Shown piece by piece: positions 25,305 to 35,330 of a stretch of DNA of 64,000 nt (position 1 is the stretch's first letter; every line of letters begins with the position of its first letter). The DNA comes from Myxocyprinus asiaticus (Eukaryota; Chordata; Actinopteri; Cypriniformes; Catostomidae). The stretch spans positions 5,793,979 through 5,857,978 of the forward strand of contig NC_059388.1 of NCBI RefSeq assembly GCF_019703515.2, given 5' to 3'. Both the position numbers and the translations under genes were made by a program. Under the pieces are notes generated by a model, which was given only the letters and a program-made list of their open reading frames with translations, had not been told where the DNA came from and searched no databases.

Positions 25305-26211
25305 GCGTGCTATCACTTATTAAGAAGTGGAAAATTCGGGGATCTCTTGATACCAAGCTAAGGTCAGGTAGACCAAGAAAGATTTCAGCCACAACTGCCA
25401 GATGAATTGTTCGGGATACAAAGAAAAACACACAGGTAACCTCAGGAGAAATACAGGCTGCTTTGGAAAAAGACAGTGTGGTTGTTTCAAGGAGCACAAT
25501 ACGACAATACTTGAACAAAAATGAGCTGCATGGTTGAGTTGCCAGAAAGAAGCCTTTACTGCGCCATTGCCACAAAAAAGCCAGGTTACAATATGCCCGA
25601 CAACATCTTGACATGCCTCACAGCTTCTGGCACACTGTAATTTGGAGTGACGAGAACGAAATAGAGCTTTATGGTCACAACCATATGCGATATGTTTGGA
25701 GAGGGGTCAACAAGACCTATAGTGAAAAGAATACCATCCCCACTGTGAAGCATGGTGGTGGCTTACTGATGTTTTGGGGGTGTGTCAGCTCTAAAGGCAC
25801 AGGGAATCTTGAGGAAATTGATGGCAAGATGAATGCAGCATGTTATCAGAAAATACTGGCAGACAATTTGCATTCTTCTGAAAGAAAGCTGCTCATGGGA
25901 CGCTCTTGGACTTTCCAGCATGACAATGACCCTAAGCACAAGGCCAAGTTGACCCTCCAGTTTTTACAGCAGAAAAAGATGAAGGTTCTGGAGTGGCCAT
26001 CACAGTCTCCTGACCTTAATATCATCGAGCCACTCTGGGGAGATCTCAAACGTGCGGTTCATGACGATCAAAGACTTTGCATGACCTGGAGGCATTTTGC
26101 AAAGACGAATGGGTAGCTATACCACCTGCAAGAATTTGGGGACTCATAGACAACTATTACAAAAGAATGCACACTGTCATTGATGCTAAAGTGGGCAATA
26201 CACAGTATTAA
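25305..26211 (+). pseudogene. Tc1 transposase pseudogene (DD34E)
   Basis: A near-complete transposase lacks only its first N-terminal residues. The order is LIKKWKIRGSLDTKLRSGRP (helix-turn-helix and GRPR-like linker), then the catalytic core. The triad is visible: D in [14 protein letters not shown] in FQHDNDPKH and E in [12 protein letters not shown], with 34 residues between the second D and the E. Two in-frame TGA codons (25403-25405 and 25535-25537) sit where the family has Arg (ARR-IVRD, HGR-VAR), so both are probably CGA to TGA changes at CpG. A frameshift near 26065-26095 separates the last part, which ends at the TAA at 26209. Inactive. Confidence 0.9.
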
Positions 26212-26431
26212 GAACTAAGGGTATGCAGACTTTTGAAAAGGGGTAATTTCATTTTTTTCTTTGTTGCCATGTTTTGTTTTATGATTGTGCCATTCTGTTA
26301 TAACATACAGTTGAATATGAATCCCATAAGAAATAAAAGAAATGTGTTTTGCCTGCTCACTCATGTTTTCTTTAAAAATGGTACATATATTACCAATTCT
26401 CCAAGGGTGTGCAAACTTTTGAGCACAACTG
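25305..26431 (+). mobile_element. Tc1-like transposon, 5'-truncated
   Basis: The right end GTGTGCAAACTTTTGAGCAC followed by AACTGTA is a typical fish Tc1 TIR, with TA immediately outside. No matching left TIR was found; homology begins inside the transposase near 25305. The plus strand carries most of the transposase. Confidence 0.85.
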
Positions 26432-26433
26432 TA

Positions 26434-26798
26434 TTAAAAATATGGAATTTCAACTAGTAAAAAACATAACTGTTAATATTTTTCACTTAGTAGAATTTCA
26501 CAAAATTTCATTCACTCATATTCAAAGCCAGTTAGGATATCTATAATAAATGTCTTACTAGTTGAAATTCCAAAAACACATGTCAGCAATGTACCTTTTA
26601 CAAATAAAAATTATCATTTTTGATATCAGTAATTACATTGTGACTAGCGCAAATGTCTATTTATGATATTCACAACTGAAATACAAACTAGTACAAATGC
26701 TATTTTTTAAAAGTGATTATTTGGTTTTTACTAGAAGCAATGTTAATTTTAGATCTGTAATATGATTGGATCTAATAAGAAAGACTTTTAAGATATCT
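26434..26798. other. AT-rich dispersed repeat remnant
   Basis: Phrases such as ACTAGTAAAAAACATAAC and CTTACTAGTTGAAATTCC recur in variant form within the stretch and on the other side of the Tc1 element. No gene. Confidence 0.45.
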
Positions 26799-26802
26799 TT
26801 AA

Positions 26803-27286
26803 AGCTACACTATTTAACTTTTTTTAGTTAAAAAATAATGTGAGAGTGCAACAAAAATCCATCTTCCAAACCATGTCTTTTTGATAAACCTATAATAATG
26901 ATTTATATTTTAGAGCTGTTGGGACAGATTTCACAGGAAATTGCATACGTACGTCATTCACCCATGTGTGTTCATGTCATAGAAAAATAAGCTCCGGCTA
27001 CTGTAGCACATGTATGGCGTGGGAGTAGCCTGAAGCTGAAAGTTTGTTGTCACAATGAATGAGAAAAATGTACTATGGATCATTCAAAACGGCAAACCTC
27101 CAGGGAATCACCAGTTGTAAAAACAAAGAAACCCCGATCAGAGCAGAGTCTACAAGCAAAAAAGTGAAAGTGTCAGAGTCCGTAATAAAATCTGAATCAG
27201 CATCGGCTTGGCTTTTCAGAGATGGCTTTTTTTCTTACTCAACAGGTAAGATATTATATTGATATGGTTTATGTATAGTTGTGTAA

Positions 27287-27318
<32 letters not shown>

Positions 27319-27939
27319 GTCTGTGTGTGTGTAGTGAAATACAATAATTATAATGTAACTGGTGCAGAACTTTTCACTTGCTAGCACACGTGTGTAATTT
27401 TCTTTATAACGGGAATCATTTATATAAATAAATCCTTTAGTCCTAGGCTTGCCAAGGACACATGAGTCTTGAAATGATGTTGACCACTGGTTGGTAACAA
27501 AGACCATGATAGTAACTAATTTATAGATTGTCAATTTGGCCAGAATATCCTGTAGTTATAAAAATTTTACAACATTTGACCTTATCAGACTAGCAATCGT
27601 TATGTCTAATAACGAACGTTGCCTAACTTTTGTAAAGTCATTAATTTCAAAACATCAATGTTTCCAGTAAGTCAAAACAACAGCATAAGATATGGCACTT
27701 ACCTGCTCAGATGAAATGTTTTCAGATATTTGTCTTTTCCTTTCTTTCATTATTTATTTGTCCATTCACTCTGATAAGACTTTTATCCATGTGTACACTG
27801 GTGCCTCGAACCATATTCATTCGCACAGAGGAGCAGAGCCGAAGCACAACTTGTGACATTACCAAAACAATGTACTTCTCAAGACGCATGCAGTTTTATT
27901 TTTTAACCGCTAGAGGGCCAAATGTTACATAGTTTAGCT
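26803..27939. mobile_element. TTAA-flanked non-autonomous DNA transposon
   Basis: The element begins AGCTACACTATTTAACTTTT just after TTAA (26799-26802) and ends ATGTTACATAGTTTAGCT just before TTAA (27940-27943). The ends are inverted at about 16 of 20 positions. TTAA duplication is typical of piggyBac and Kolobok elements. The interior (1.1 kb) has no recognisable transposase and includes a (CT)n(CA)n microsatellite at about 27290-27332. Confidence 0.7.
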
Positions 27940-27943
27940 TTAA

Positions 27944-28225
27944 TTATTATAGATGAAATTACTCTGAAGACACACTGCAGGAAACTGCGCTTACGGGTTC
28001 TTTCAAGCAGTAGATTTCAATGGTGAAAACAGGCAGCGCTGCAATTGTATGAATCTTTTAAGCTTTATAGAATGTAATAATGTTTGTTTATGTTAATAAA
28101 AGTTATTATAAAGGAATATCTATGGATTACAGTGAAGAAATCATGTGGGTTATTTTCGGAAATATCGGCAAAACAAGTTAAACTTGGTTCAATGACCCTG
28201 TGTGATTATGTCGGACATGTAACAG
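27944..28225. other. Short intergenic stretch, nothing recognised
   Basis: AT-rich DNA between a DNA transposon and an L2 LINE; no feature seen. Confidence 0.4.
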
Positions 28226-29134
28226 GTTGATGAATACACATCCTCACACATTTAACACACTTCTAAAGCCTAAGAATTTGGGTATTTTAGGTACTGCCAA
28301 GGCAGAACTCCTCGTGATCCCAGCCAACCCATCTGTTGACCACAACCTCGCTATTCATCTTGGTTCAACTGCACTAACACAATTAGAACAGCTCGGAACC
28401 TGGGAGTGGTGATAGATGACTAGCTTAATTTTACCGCCCACATCTCATCAACTGCCCAGTCTTGTAGATTTGCGCTTTATAACATCAGGAAAATTTGACT
28501 TTTTCTGTCTGAATATGCTGTACAGCTCCTGGTCCAAGCTCTAGTCATTTCAAGACTGGACTACTGTAATGCTTTGTTTGCTGGCCTCCCAGCTAACACA
28601 ATTAAGCCACTGCACATGGTCCAGAATGCAGCAGCGCATCTGGTCTTCAATCAGCCAAAAAGGGCTCAAGTCACTCCACTCTTGATTTCACTCCACTGGC
28701 TACTTATAGCTGCCCTCATCAAATTCAAGGCTTTGACTCTGGCATTCAGGACAGCCAATGGAACCGCACCCAACTCGCTCTCTGCGATCTATGAACAAGT
28801 GGCGTCTAGTGGACCCATCACAAAGAGGCTTAAAGTCTACTTCACAATCGTTCACTTTCTCTGATCCTCTGTGGTGGAATGAGCTTCCAACCTTCACACG
28901 ATCTGCTGATACCATCTCAACATTCAAGAACCAGTTGAAAAAAACATCTTTTTAACGAGCACTGAACCAATCCACTCTAGTTGGACTTACAATTGAACTT
29001 GCACTTACTGTACAAAAACTTTACTCTTTCTTCAGCGCTAGCACATATACTACTCCAGCCACCTTGAAAACTTGGCAGTACAACACTGCAGATATTGCTG
29101 AACTTTGTATGACAAATTGCTTGCTATGTTCCTC
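28226..29134 (+). pseudogene. L2-type LINE, reverse transcriptase C-terminal region
   Basis: The plus strand encodes the end of an L2/CR1-like reverse transcriptase. Landmarks are NLGIL/NLGV-type text, VVIDD, FTAHISSTAQSCRFALYNI, QALVISRLDYCNALFAGLP, MVQNAAAHLVFNQPKRAQVT and LHWLLIAALIKFKALTLAFR. In-frame stops occur (after VVIDD and in RKI-stop-LF) and there are frameshifts, so it is dead. The catalytic FADD-type region would be upstream and is absent, as expected for 5'-truncated LINEs. The 3' tail is displaced to 29556 by an LTR insertion. Confidence 0.85.
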
Positions 29135-29555
29135 TGTCATGTGTATTTTGTTGATTCATGTCTTTTATTTTGAAAAGTTTAGTTCCAGTTCCCTTGTCAT
29201 GTGATTTCATGTTTTCCCTCCATGTTCATGTGTCTTGTCTTATCATTTATTTATTGTTTAATTAGCTTGTTTTCAGTTCTGTTTGTTCATTGGTTTATGT
29301 TCTCCCATGTCTTGTATTTAAGCCCTCATGTTTGCATTGTCTAGTTGTCAAGTATTGAATGTATGTGGATATGTTTTGCTCCTAGCCAAGCCATGCCATG
29401 CCATGCCATGCCATGTTATGTTTATGTTAAGTCAAGTCTAATCAAGTTGTTTATGTTTGTTTTGTTTAGTCATCACGTTTAGATTACTGCACTTATAAAT
29501 AAACTGCACTTGGGTTCTTCATCTTCACGTCTTCGTCATTGCCAGCAGCGTTACA
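29135..29555 (+). mobile_element. Solo LTR, 421 bp, with 5-bp target duplication
   Basis: It starts TGTCATGTGTATTTTG and ends CCAGCAGCGTTACA (TG...CA). It is flanked on both sides by TCCTC (29130-29134 and 29556-29560), a perfect 5-bp duplication. It has a TATA-like GTATTTAAGC at 29314-29323 and an AATAAA signal at 29498-29503, so transcription would be rightwards. A short TGCCA tandem run (CATGCCATGCCATGCCATG) lies near 29395. It interrupts an L2 LINE. No internal retroviral-type genes are present. Confidence 0.9.
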
Positions 29556-29612
29556 TCCTCATTTGTAAGTCGCTTTGGATAAAAGCATCTGCTAAAAAAC
29601 TAAATGTAAATG
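29556..29612 (+). mobile_element. L2 LINE 3' tail
   Basis: TTTGTAAGTCGCTTTGGATA then AAAGCATCTGCTAAA and ending AAATGTAAATGTA is the usual L2 3' end in fish, with the short tandem tail recognised by its own reverse transcriptase. It resumes the LINE interrupted at 29134. Confidence 0.88.
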
Positions 29613-30534
29613 TACATTATGTACTCTTAATTAAACACACATCACATTCAGTTACTCATTGTTTTATTTATACAAAATATACATTTACAGATACATAATT
29701 CTTTGAAGTTAACTTTTGTGTATAAATCTTAAGCCTTAACAGCCAATTATAAAAAAAAAAAAAAAATATCTTCACACTTATGGTGCATTCAATTTACAAC
29801 ATTTAACAGTAACTTCTTACAATAAAATACTGTTTTCAGTATTTCAGTGTAAACTTTATGCAGGCTAGGTCATTTTCTGTCACAACAAATTACTGAAAAA
29901 AAAAAAAGAATATCACACTGCATTATGGGAAAATGGTGTTTTGTTAGAAGTCACCATTATGGTGTTTAGTGAACTTCTCTTATTTATTTCTAGTTAATTT
30001 TCTCCTAGTTGGTGCAATTGTGTTTAAGAACACAATTTATTGTACTGTGATGCATGGAGAAAATTGGTCAGTTTAGTGCTTGATTGTTTATCGGACCATG
30101 ATGTATAGTCTGAACTAAATGATGCATATAAATGTAAAGAAATAGTGTCATTTTAAGTGAACAATGAGGAAGGGATGTTTGCAAAGCTATGCTATAATAT
30201 GTTTGGTTTAAGACTGATGAACTTCTAATACTGAGTTGTCAGTCAGGTATGCAAGATATCAAAACTTACAAAACTTAACGATGGTGACAATTAACTAACA
30301 CTTAAAATAATAAAAAAACATTAGATGATCATTGTGATTCTACAACACAGCACATTATACAACACTACATTACAGTGAACAGGACTAAGAAATATCTGCA
30401 AAGTCACAGTTGTCTTTTAATTTTAATAAATTGTAGAAATACTGCTGTAAAATATACTGTGAAAGTCATGCAATGCAGTGTGTATAATAACAAATAATAG
30501 GCTAATTTAAAGGTAGTGTAAATATTACAAATTT
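29613..30534. other. Intergenic DNA, no gene seen
   Basis: AT-rich sequence with poly-A runs at about 29749-29765 and 29896-29907. No domain or paired repeat was recognised. Confidence 0.45.
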
Positions 30535-30700
30535 TAAGAGTTAGCTCATCCATAAAATTAAAATTCTGTCATCATATGCATACCCTCATGTTGGTCTGAA
30601 CTTCAGACATTTTTATTCTGTGGAACACAAAAGCAGATATAAGGAGGAAGCAGAACATTAGGGACTGACGATCTCAGTCTCCATTTTTTTCATTATATCT
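30535..30700 (+). repeat. Foldback MITE fragment
   Basis: TTAGCTCATCCATAAAATTA, CATACCCTCATGTTGGTC and GGAACACAAAAGCAGAT follow the left half of the MITE family seen at 46.8 kb, with divergence. Confidence 0.55.
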
Positions 30701-30722
30701 TTCTTTTTTTAATAAAAGTTAG

Positions 30723-30962
30723 TGGTTGACTTAGATTCAATATTGCAATATCTCCGGGTAAACACACCAGCTCTCTCTCTCTGCCAACCCAGGCTTGCGC
30801 TGCCTCTGCCAGCTCCACGGCTTCTACCAGGGCTGCGAGGGTCTCAGGGTTTCTCATTCCAACCACTATGATGTACCCATGGCAGGGACCACAAGAGTTT
30901 ATCCACGACCACATTCTCTGCTACTTGGACAGCGGTGGGTTGTCCTGAGAGAAGCCACAGGT
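30723..30962 (-). pseudogene. SCAN-like gag fragment of a gypsy retroelement
   Basis: On the minus strand one frame reads VAENVVVDKLLWSLP and, after a frameshift, RNPETLAALVEAVELAEAAQ. This resembles the SCAN-related helical segment of fish gypsy Gag proteins (LLxxLP...NPxTLxxLVEAVELAE). A short Arg/Glu-rich tail follows. It is broken and isolated, and it abuts the DIRS element at about 30975. Identification is by pattern only. Confidence 0.5.
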
Positions 30963-30975
30963 GTGCCAGGCGAGA

Positions 30976-31345
30976 TAACGTCCTGGTAACTTTCGTAACC
31001 TCTGTTCTCTGATGGAGGGAACGAGATGTTGTGTCGATGTAGTGACACTAGGGGATACTCTTGGGAGCCCTAAACACCTCTGCTTTTTTGAAAAAAGACC
31101 AATGGGAATTGGCGAGTGGAATTTGAATGCCACTCCCCCGGACATATGGGTATAAATGGAGCTGGTATGTAACCACTCATTCAGGTTTTGTGCTGAGGAG
31201 CCGAGACAAGGTCCTGGCCATATCAGCGGGTAGTTCAGTGTTGTGGAAAGAGGGACACAACATCTCATTCCCTCCATCAGGGAACGGAGGTTACGAAAGT
31301 AACAAAGATGTTCCCTATCTGTCACCCACTCGATGTTGTGTCGAT
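30976..31345 (-). repeat. DIRS copy 1 right terminal repeat and internal complementary region
   Basis: TCGTAACCTCTGTTCTCTGA at 30986 is the inverse of the segment CCCTCCATCAGGGAACGGAG plus GTTACGAAAGTAAC at about 31270-31305; these arms of about 45 bp enclose the terminal repeat. It is followed by the TGTCACCCACTCGATG and GTGTCGATGTAGTGACACTA module. The arrangement mirrors copy 2 at 42.46-42.84 kb. Confidence 0.8.
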
Positions 31346-32053
31346 GTAGTGACACTAGGGGTCCCTATACAAAACGTCACAATTAGCTGAACTGTGTTAT
31401 GTGGACTGGCAGTGCGAGACGGGCAGACCGCTGTGTGCCTCGTAGCCAGCACACCAGGCCATCACGCAACCTCCCCCAACGCTCTTATGAGCATCAAACG
31501 GTCCCTTGGGAACAAGTCGACTGCCCAACAAACAGGGAAAGGCTAACCCAGCCGTGGCCTCTTTTCCTCTTTTTTTCCTCCCCAAAAAGAGTGGAATTTT
31601 GTTTACCAACTGGGGGCCATAAGTGTCTACGTCGGGGGGGTGTCATTCCAAAGGGGGCATTTTGAGTGGAAATACATCACATGGTCTTACCGAGTCTTGT
31701 CGGAAGTATGTCATGTGGAGAAGTCCCATGGTAGGTCCTACCCAACAGGGAAGGAGATCTACAAACACGGTGACCGGGGGCAGAGGAACCTCTGCCCAAG
31801 GAAGATTTTACCGACAGGGAAATGATTTAGCGGAAGATATATCACATGGGGTAACCTATGGGGAACCAGTGCATGTGGAGCACCTACCCTTGCACAGGGT
31901 CTGTGTAAGTAGGCTCACTGGGGGAAATGCGTATTTGCATAATTCTGGGGGCCAGCTGTGTGCCAGTGCGTCTTTACTGAGGGGTGCCTCGGTCAGGGCG
32001 AACCAAAGCGGGCAGAGGGAGGATTCCCGGGAAGCAAACACGTCTACCTGTGC

Positions 32054-32517
32054 TCAACTGAATCGACTCCAAATCAGCTGAACCACCTGGGGATGGAGTC
32101 TCCACTCTCCCCTGAGCGTAAACTGTCGTGACAGCGCATCCGCTGCGGTGTTGAGGTCGCCCAGGATGTGAGTGGCTGGAAGCGACTTGAGGTGCTGCTG
32201 ACTCCAAACGAGGAGATGGAGTTGTGACATGCAATGGGAGCGTAGACCACCTTGACGGTTGATATACGCTACCGTCGCCGTGTTGTCCATCCGGACCAAT
32301 ACGTGCTTGCCCTGGATCAACGGCCGGAACCTCCGCAGGGCGAGCAGTACTGCCAACAACTCGAGGCAGTTGATGTGCCAACGCAGCCAGGGGCTAGTCA
32401 AGGAGCTGGCAGCTGTGTGCCCGTTGCATACAGCACCCCAGCCCATCTTGGAGGACTGGAGACCTGCTCTAGGGGAACCATGCCTGTAGAAATGCAAGGT
32501 CGTTCCAAGGGCTGAAG
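32054..32517 (-). pseudogene. DIRS copy 1 RNase H domain
   Basis: Recognisable RNase H text is SKMGWGAVCNG, then WHINCLELLAVLLALRRF (catalytic Glu), VLVRMDNTATVAYINRQGG (Asp), and GDLNTAADALSRQ (Asp). The first catalytic Asp, expected in VVTTDASKMGWG as in copy 2, is lost in a small deletion: the frame reads GLQSSKMGWG. The following EWRLHPQVVQLIWSRF is the family's connection to the next domain. Non-functional for that reason. Confidence 0.8.
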
Positions 32518-33530
32518 AGGCGGCGACAGATCGGCGTGATGACCACACGATGTGTCCCGTGGCGCCATGCCAAGCCAGTGCTGAAGCAGTGGCTCGTTCA
32601 TGAGGCGCAACGTCAGACATGTGGAGTCCATCTCCAAGCCTAGAAAAGAGATGCTCTGAACAAGGGAGAGCTTGCTCTTTTCCCAGTTGACCCGAAGCCC
32701 AAGTCGGCTGAGGTGCGTGAGCACCAGGTCCCTGTGTGCACACAACACATCCTGAGAGTGAGCTAGGATTAGCCAGTCGTCGAGATAATTGAGGATGCGG
32801 ACGCCCACTTCCCTTAGCAGGGCAAGGGCTGCCTCTGCGACCTTCGTGAAGACGCGAGGGAACAAGGACAGGCCGAAGGGGAGGACCTTGTACTGGTACG
32901 CCCGGCCCTCAAAAGCAAACTGCAGGAAGGGTCTGCGACGAGGTAAGACTGAGACGTGGAAGAACGCGTCCTTTAGGTCTACCGCCGCAAACCAATCTTG
33001 ATGCCGGACGCTCGCTAAAATGCATATTTTGCGTCAGCATCTTGAACGGGAGTCTGTGCAAGGCCCGGTTCGGTACTCGCAGGTCCAAGATTGGCCGCAA
33101 CCCACCGCCTTTCTTTGGTACGATGAAGTAGGGGCTGTAAAACCCCTTCTTCATCTCGGCTGGAGGGACAGGCTCTATCGCACCCTTCCGTAGAAGGGTA
33201 GCGATCTCCGCACGCAAGGCAGCGGCATTCTCGCCCTTCACCGAAGTGAAGCGGACGCCGCTGAACCTGGGCGGGCGCCTGGCGAACTGAATCACGTAGC
33301 AGAGTCGGACGGTCCAGGTCAGCCATCGCGATGGGTTGGAAAGCGCAAGCCAAATGTCCAAACTCCGGGCGAGGGGGACCAAGGGGACAATCGCATCAGA
33401 CGTACTGGCAGGTGGGGCCTCGCAGTGGGGCAGAGCCTGAGGCGCCACGTTGAGGGGGCTGGAGCCTCGTGGCCATTCTGAGTCCAGGGACATCGAAGCT
33501 CTTACCTGGCTCCGGACACCCACCATGGGG
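32518..33530 (-). pseudogene. DIRS copy 1 reverse transcriptase
   Basis: Reading leftwards on the minus strand: ALRAEIATLLRKGAIEPVPP, MKKGFYSPYFIVPKKGGGLR and PILDLRVPNRALHRLPFKML (RT fingers), a frameshift near 33010, then FPRVFTKVAEAALALLREVG, ILNYLDDWLILAHS (catalytic YLDD box intact), and NWEKSKLSLVQSISFLGLEM. After LTLRLMNE about 50 codons present in copy 2 are missing and the frame resumes at PLLQHWL. The palm motif is intact, but the frameshift and deletion make it a pseudogene. Confidence 0.85.
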
Positions 33531-33896
33531 CTGGTCCGGGAGGGGGGAGGAGGAAAGTCGTCCCCGCAGTCCTTCAGAACCAGCCTGGTGTGGGCATGTT
33601 TGTGCCACAGCTGGGCTCTCAGGGGCGGAGGGGCCGCCCCTGGAGCGCCATATGGGACGTAAGGGAACTGTGGTCATTGGCTGTGACAATGACGGCTGAG
33701 AGCACCGGATATGTGACTCAGGAAATAAGGAAACCGCTCTTTTGTTGAAAATTTTGGTACCGCAGCCCCTTGGGCATGCGCCGAAATCAAAGAGAAAGGA
33801 AACAAAAGATTCTCCTCCCGGCCCTCCACCGGGGGATGGAGTGGTCTGTCCACCAGCTCCAGAGCAGCGGGTCTCCTCGTCCCTGGGTCGCCCGTC

Positions 33897-34466
33897 TCAG
33901 GGGCACTTCGAAGCCTTTCTCGGGTTCTTGGCGGCCGGCTGTGAGACAGGTGGCATCAGCTTCAGGGCCGGGCCGCGGGGGGCGGGCTGCGGCGGAGCCA
34001 GTGCTGTTGCAGCAGGAGGACGCCCTTGGCAACAAGCAGACGGGGTGTGGGGTCCTGAACCGCGCCGGGGCAGGATATGCTGTATAGCCTCCTTCTGCTG
34101 TTTCACCACCGAGAACTGCTGGGCAAAGTCCTCGATGGTGTTGCTGAATAGGCCCACCTGGGAGATGGGGGCGTCAAGGAACCGTGCCTTGTCAGCCTCC
34201 CTCATCTCGACCAGGTTGAGCCAAAGGTGGCGCTCCTGGACCACCAAGGTGGACATCGCCTGCCCGAGAGACCATGCCGTGACCTTCGTTGCCCGGAGAG
34301 CGAGGTCGGTCGCCGAGCGCAGCTCCTGCATCAATCCCGGGTCAGAACTACCCTCGTGCAGTTCTTTTAGCGCCTTGGCTTGGTGTACCTGCAGGAGAGC
34401 CATGGCGTGCATGGCGGAGGCGGCCTGTCCAGCGGCACCGTAGGCCCTAGTCGCCAGAGACGACAT
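33897..34466 (-). CDS. DIRS copy 1 Gag-like ORF, 189 codons
   Basis: An open frame starting MSSLATRAYGAAGQAASAMH is probably a Gag-like structural protein of the DIRS element. An alpha-helical, charged middle (QAKALKELHEGSSDPGLMQE, RSATDLALRATKVTAWSLGQ, VVQERHLWLNLVEMREADKA) is followed by DFAQQFSVVKQQKEAIQHIL and a Pro/Ala/Arg-rich C-terminus. Copy 2 has the same middle at 37949-38212, broken by a stop. There is no zinc knuckle. This is probably the 3' portion of the full gag, as the upstream part found in copy 2 is cut off near 34594. It is the only longish intact frame in this copy. Confidence 0.7.
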   Translation of the reverse strand: MSSLATRAYGAAGQAASAMHAMALLQVHQAKALKELHEGSSDPGLMQELRSATDLALRATKVTAWSLGQAMSTLVVQERHLWLNLVEMREADKARFLDAPISQVGLFSNTIEDFAQQFSVVKQQKEAIQHILPRRGSGPHTPSACCQGRPPAATALAPPQPAPRGPALKLMPPVSQPAAKNPRKASKCP

Positions 34467-34594
34467 AGGCCTACAGGCCCTGGATGGGAGCTTCAGGCGG
34501 CCCCATCAGGTGGCGTCGCTCTGCGGGCATAGATGCAACGCAACCTCTTTATCCACCTGGGGAAAAAACTGAAAAAAGCTGAAAGACCGGGAAC

Positions 34595-34875
34595 GCTCTG
34601 GACCTCAGACTGGGGCGAAGGTTCAACTTCCAACAGGACAACGACCCTAAGCACACAGCCAAGATAACAAACGAGTGGCTATGGGACAACTCTGTGAATG
34701 TCCTTGAGTGGCCCAGCCAGAGCCCAGACTTGAACCCGATAGAACATCTCTGGAGAGATCTGAAAATGGCTGTGCACCGACACTCCCCATTCAACCTGAT
34801 CCATTTTGGAATAAGGCTCTAACATAACAAAATGTGGAAAAAGTGAAGCACTGTGAATACTTTCCGGATGCACTG
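34595..34875 (+). mobile_element. Tc1-like transposon 3' fragment
   Basis: Plus-strand remnants of a Tc1 transposase C-terminus read [23 protein letters not shown] (second catalytic Asp), then [20 protein letters not shown] (catalytic Glu), [13 protein letters not shown]. The element closes with TGAATACTTTCCGGATGCAC followed by TGTA, a Tc1-type terminus. The upstream part is absent because it joins the DIRS copy. Confidence 0.8.
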
Positions 34876-35009
34876 TAGCACCCTGTTTTGGACCTGCCGG
34901 CGGAATCGAGATTGAAATCATAATTTTTCAAGGAGACTGCAGAAATCAGGATTTATAGTGAAAGAGGATTTACATTTTAGTCCGTTTCTCACCTAAAACC
35001 GATATGGCA

Positions 35010-35080
35010 TAGAGAAGGCATAAAAGGTGAGTAAATGATAAGACAATTATAATTTTTTGGTGAACTATTCCATGAAGTGA
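35010..35080 (-). repeat. Foldback MITE end, inverted
   Basis: AAAGGTGAGTAAATGATAAG then TTTTTTGGTGAACTATTCC is the reverse complement of the family's left end (TAGTTCACCCAAAAA...CATTTACTCACC). Confidence 0.55.
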
Positions 35081-35135
35081 AGAGGAAATGGGATTTTGCA
35101 ATTTTGTTTGGTGACGCTAGTGATGTAATAACACA

Positions 35136-35330
35136 CTTTAACTTTGAAGAAAAAAAAAACAAGTTGTGCATTCATTTATATATAAATAAGTTTAACTTAA
35201 ACATTTTCATGAATGTACTATGAAAAAACTTTTAAATGTCACTAGAGAATGTCCGAGAGGGTAAAGCAGCCATTCAGATTTAGTTTTAATATTTTGCTGT
35301 GGACGTCTGGATGTTGTTTGTTACTATAGA
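35136..35330. repeat. Repeat shared with the ISL2EU locus (48532-48665)
   Basis: ACTTTGAAGAAAAAAAAAAC, TTTTCATGAATGTACT, TTTAAATGTCACTAGAGAAT, GTAAAGCAGCCATTCA and ATTTTGCTGTGGACGT occur in the same order in both places, with an extra ~35-bp stretch here. The other copy lies just upstream of the ISL2EU-like transposase, so this is probably a relic of the same element family. Confidence 0.7.

Larger units (their letters stand above)
30976..34594 (-). mobile_element. DIRS-type retroelement, copy 1, internally deleted
   Basis: Minus-strand relative of the plus-strand copy at 37.0-42.8 kb: gag (34.47-33.9 kb), RT (33.5-32.4 kb), RNase H (32.5-32.05 kb), then a jump to the 3' non-coding part and the terminal module (31345-30976). 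The tyrosine recombinase is absent: the CCCTGTGCAAGG sequence near 31900 (copy 2: about 40505-40520) runs straight into GGTAGGTGCTCCACATG (copy 2: about 41934), a deletion of about 1.4 kb. The 5' terminal repeat is missing too; at about 34594 the element joins a Tc1 fragment. It could not have moved on its own. Confidence 0.85.
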
